Shown: in pieces, positions 4,820 to 6,144 of the stretch | Numbering within the stretch: the stretch's first letter is position 1 | How the letters are laid out: each line of letters begins with the position of its first letter | Source: a candidate division TA06 bacterium | Lineage (GTDB): Bacteria; Hydrothermota; DG-26; E44-bin18; JADFOU01 | Direction of reading: 5' to 3' | DNA: 6,144 nt | Assembly: GCA_022562655.1 (NCBI GenBank) | Contig: JADFOU010000127.1 | Span: forward strand, 1-6,144 | The notes under the pieces: model-generated | Seen by the model: only the letters and a program-made list of their open reading frames with translations | The model's database searches: none | What the model was told of the DNA's origin: nothing | Made by a program: the position numbers and the translations under genes

Positions 4820-5842
4820 CTAATCCTCATAAAGCACTCTGATTAAAAGATCACCTACAGCTTGCAAGGATTCAGGGCTGCACTTGTCTGGGGTATCCTC
4901 AAGGGTATGCCAGTAAGGGTAATCAAAATCAATGAGAAGGAGAGTCGGGATCCCTGCCTCGTTCAAAGGGATGTGGTCATCTGTGACAAAATGTCGAATT
5001 TCAGGGTGAAATTGGGGAATCCCCTTCGCCTTTTCAAACACTCGCCTTACCCATTCTGGTGCAAATTGGTTTGAATTCCCTTCGATATAGATCTCCAAAT
5101 CCCGATCCCCCACCATATCTATGAGGATTCCAAATTGAGGACGGTAGCCGGTACCTCTAATGGTGGATTTCGCGAAATGTGCCGAACCCAATAAATAACC
5201 TGAATAAAGAACCTCTTCACGCCATTCGGACTTTCCCAGATCCTCTCCATCAAAGAGGACGATATCCACTCCATATCGAGGCTTTTGATTTTTGATGATC
5301 CTTGCCAACTCGAGAAGGCAGGCGACGCCAGAAGCCCCGTCGTTGGCACCCAAAATGGGTTTCTTCTGATTATCTGGATTAGGGTCCTGATCTGCCCAGG
5401 GTCTTGTATCCCAGTGAGAGCAAAGGAGTATCCGATTGCCTTTCTCTATATCAAAAGAGGCGATGATATTGGTTAATTTCAAAGAATCGGTTAAATGGTT
5501 AAATGGTGAATGGTTAAATGGCACTAGAAAATCCTGTCTTTGGACCCGGTCAGCCACTATGGAGAGTTCGTCTAAGAGATACCTCAATGCATTTTCGTGC
5601 CCCGTAGACCCAGGAGCTCTGGGTCCGAAATCCACAAGTTTTACAAGAGATTGATAAGCCCTTTCCCCATCGAATTGAGGAACCTCATTTGTACACCCTA
5701 TTGAAACCACAAGATTACACAAGATTATCACATAGAGATTTAATTTCCGATTCGGTTTGCAAATAAAAGTCTTGTGGAAAATCTGTGAAATCTCGTGGTT
5801 CGTGATTTTGAAGTTTGTGTACTTAGTGTCTTTGTGGATCAT
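4820..5842 (-). CDS. M28 family metallopeptidase / glutaminyl-peptide cyclotransferase-like lipoprotein
   Basis: This 340-residue zinc enzyme belongs to the M28 clan, in the subgroup similar to glutaminyl-peptide cyclotransferases. These proteins either cyclise N-terminal Gln or act as aminopeptidases; the sequence does not decide which. Visible motifs are CSHWDTRP (141-148), GANDGASG (165-172, Asp168 metal ligand), FDGEDLG (197-203, Glu200 catalytic and Asp201 metal ligand), IDMVGDRD (241-248), DDHIPL (288-293) and YPYWHT (308-313, His312 metal ligand), so the site appears complete. The pattern LVVSIGC gives a lipobox with Cys50, implying a membrane-anchored envelope enzyme. The start is doubtful: ATG 5840-5842 lacks a Shine-Dalgarno, and the stretch of about 33 residues before the hydrophobic core is long for a signal peptide and resembles translated repeat. 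An 8-bp array encodes PFNHSPFNH. It starts seven bases after the preceding gene's stop, suggesting co-transcription. Confidence 0.9.
   Translation of the reverse strand: MIHKDTKYTNFKITNHEISQIFHKTFICKPNRKLNLYVIILCNLVVSIGCTNEVPQFDGERAYQSLVKLVDFGPRAPGSTGHENALRYLLDELSIVADRVQRQDFLVPFNHSPFNHLTDSLKLTNIIASFDIEKGNRILLCSHWDTRPWADQDPNPDNQKKPILGANDGASGVACLLELARIIKNQKPRYGVDIVLFDGEDLGKSEWREEVLYSGYLLGSAHFAKSTIRGTGYRPQFGILIDMVGDRDLEIYIEGNSNQFAPEWVRRVFEKAKGIPQFHPEIRHFVTDDHIPLNEAGIPTLLLIDFDYPYWHTLEDTPDKCSPESLQAVGDLLIRVLYED
5489..5521. repeat. 8-bp tandem array inside the peptidase gene
   Basis: GGTTAAAT, GGTTAAAT, GGTGAAT and GGTTAAAT follow one another directly. On the minus strand they encode PFNHSPFNHLT (residues 108-118), a loop before the conserved strand LTNIIASF. 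The unit is not a multiple of three, so losing or gaining one would frameshift the gene ahead of every metal ligand. Confidence 0.8.
5708..5727. repeat. 10-bp tandem duplication in the peptidase signal peptide
   Basis: CACAAGATTA occurs twice in tandem. On the minus strand it encodes part of the hydrophobic core (about residues 39-45) just ahead of the lipobox. It is part of a longer stretch of CA/GA-rich word repeats that continues toward the start codon. Confidence 0.6.
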
Positions 5843-5849
5843 TGATTTT

Positions 5850-6077
5850 TTACAATAAATTTTTAATTTTCATAATGGTCTCCAAATCCGCCACCCCGGT
5901 TACCTGCTGGCGACGGAAATGACGCTGAAATGCTTTCACCACATTTCGGGTGATCGGTCCAAAATCCCCGTCCACCGTAATTGCATAACCAATCCTTTTC
6001 AGACCCCTCTGTAATCTCCTCACCTCCATTCCCTTCATCCCAATACGAAGGGTTTTCCACCTGCTACTGCTTGCCAT
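5850..6077 (-). CDS. Small peptidoglycan-binding domain protein, possibly the C-terminus of a larger one
   Basis: From the ATG at 6075-6077 the product is 75 residues and consists almost wholly of one peptidoglycan_binding_1 fold. Visible motifs are MEVRRLQRGLKRIGY (17-31), VDGDFGPITRNVVKAFQ (35-51) and VTGVAD (59-64), matching the family's three-helix repeat near its usual length of about 60 residues. The role would be wall binding. There is no signal peptide in this form. The frame stays open through a TTG at 6110 to the window edge, adding a Ser-rich stretch (SSSSPSLSSSL), so this may be the last domain of a longer envelope enzyme such as an amidase. I prefer the ATG because the upstream DNA is a degenerate repeat typical of spacer, but no good Shine-Dalgarno supports it. 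It ends seven bases before the peptidase start. Confidence 0.75.
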   Translation of the reverse strand: MASSSRWKTLRIGMKGMEVRRLQRGLKRIGYAITVDGDFGPITRNVVKAFQRHFRRQQVTGVADLETIMKIKNLL

Positions 6078-6137
6078 GTCCTCGACTCTGTTTTCAACTC
6101 TGAGGTTCAAACTCGAAGAAAGGCTCGGACTCGAAGA
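6078..6137. repeat. Degenerate 11-12-base repeat upstream of the wall-binding domain
   Basis: On the minus strand, GAGTCGAGGAC (6078-6088), GAGTTGAAAAC (6090-6100), GAGTTTGAACCT (6103-6114) and GAGTCCGAGCCT (6121-6132) share the core GAGT followed by pyrimidines and GA. ACTCGAAGA also occurs twice, 18 bases apart (6111-6119 and 6129-6137). It is either intergenic repeat or the coding sequence of a Ser-rich linker. Confidence 0.55.
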
Positions 6138-6144
6138 GAGCTTA

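Overview
The window looks like chromosomal DNA of a Gram-negative-type bacterium. Evidence is two predicted lipoproteins, a Sec signal peptide, and a TPR/FG-GAP/ASPIC-UnbV protein of a kind common in Acidobacteria, Planctomycetes and many uncultured phyla. Base composition is moderate. Palindromes and short word repeats are dense, both between and inside genes, which suggests an uncultured candidate-phylum genome, but I cannot place it taxonomically from this sequence alone.

All genes lie on the minus strand, so read from high to low coordinates. At the right edge, 5850-6077 encodes a small peptidoglycan-binding domain whose frame stays open to the window edge. Seven bases after its stop comes an M28 metallopeptidase / glutaminyl-cyclase-like predicted lipoprotein (4820-5842). 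A 92-base gap leads to a membrane-anchored ComEA-type helix-hairpin-helix protein (4245-4727). An 81-base gap leads to a 1208-residue predicted lipoprotein (537-4163) made of TPRs, a calcium-binding FG-GAP propeller, an ASPIC/UnbV domain and a long conserved C-terminal region. A gene-free stretch of about 400 bases follows. It holds a good sigma-70-type promoter and a potentially structured leader that drive a gene starting at 136 and running off the left edge. Only its signal peptide and about 15-20 further residues are visible.

The first four genes could be one transcription unit for cell-envelope proteins: wall binding, surface peptidase or cyclase, a membrane-tethered DNA-binding-like domain and a large surface propeller. 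No shared pathway is proven by the sequence. The last gene has its own promoter.

The most notable signal is repeat invasion of coding sequence. The 1208-residue gene carries at least four different palindromic elements, a 31-bp tandem duplication and 7-bp and 9-bp arrays. Nearly all sit at domain boundaries or in loops, and all leave the reading frame open. One element recurs, inverted and 20/20 identical in its core, in the intergenic region just upstream of the same gene. The peptidase gene also carries an 8-bp array and a 10-bp duplication. This resembles Rickettsia palindromic elements in principle, and several arrays have unit lengths not divisible by three, so a change in copy number would frameshift the gene.
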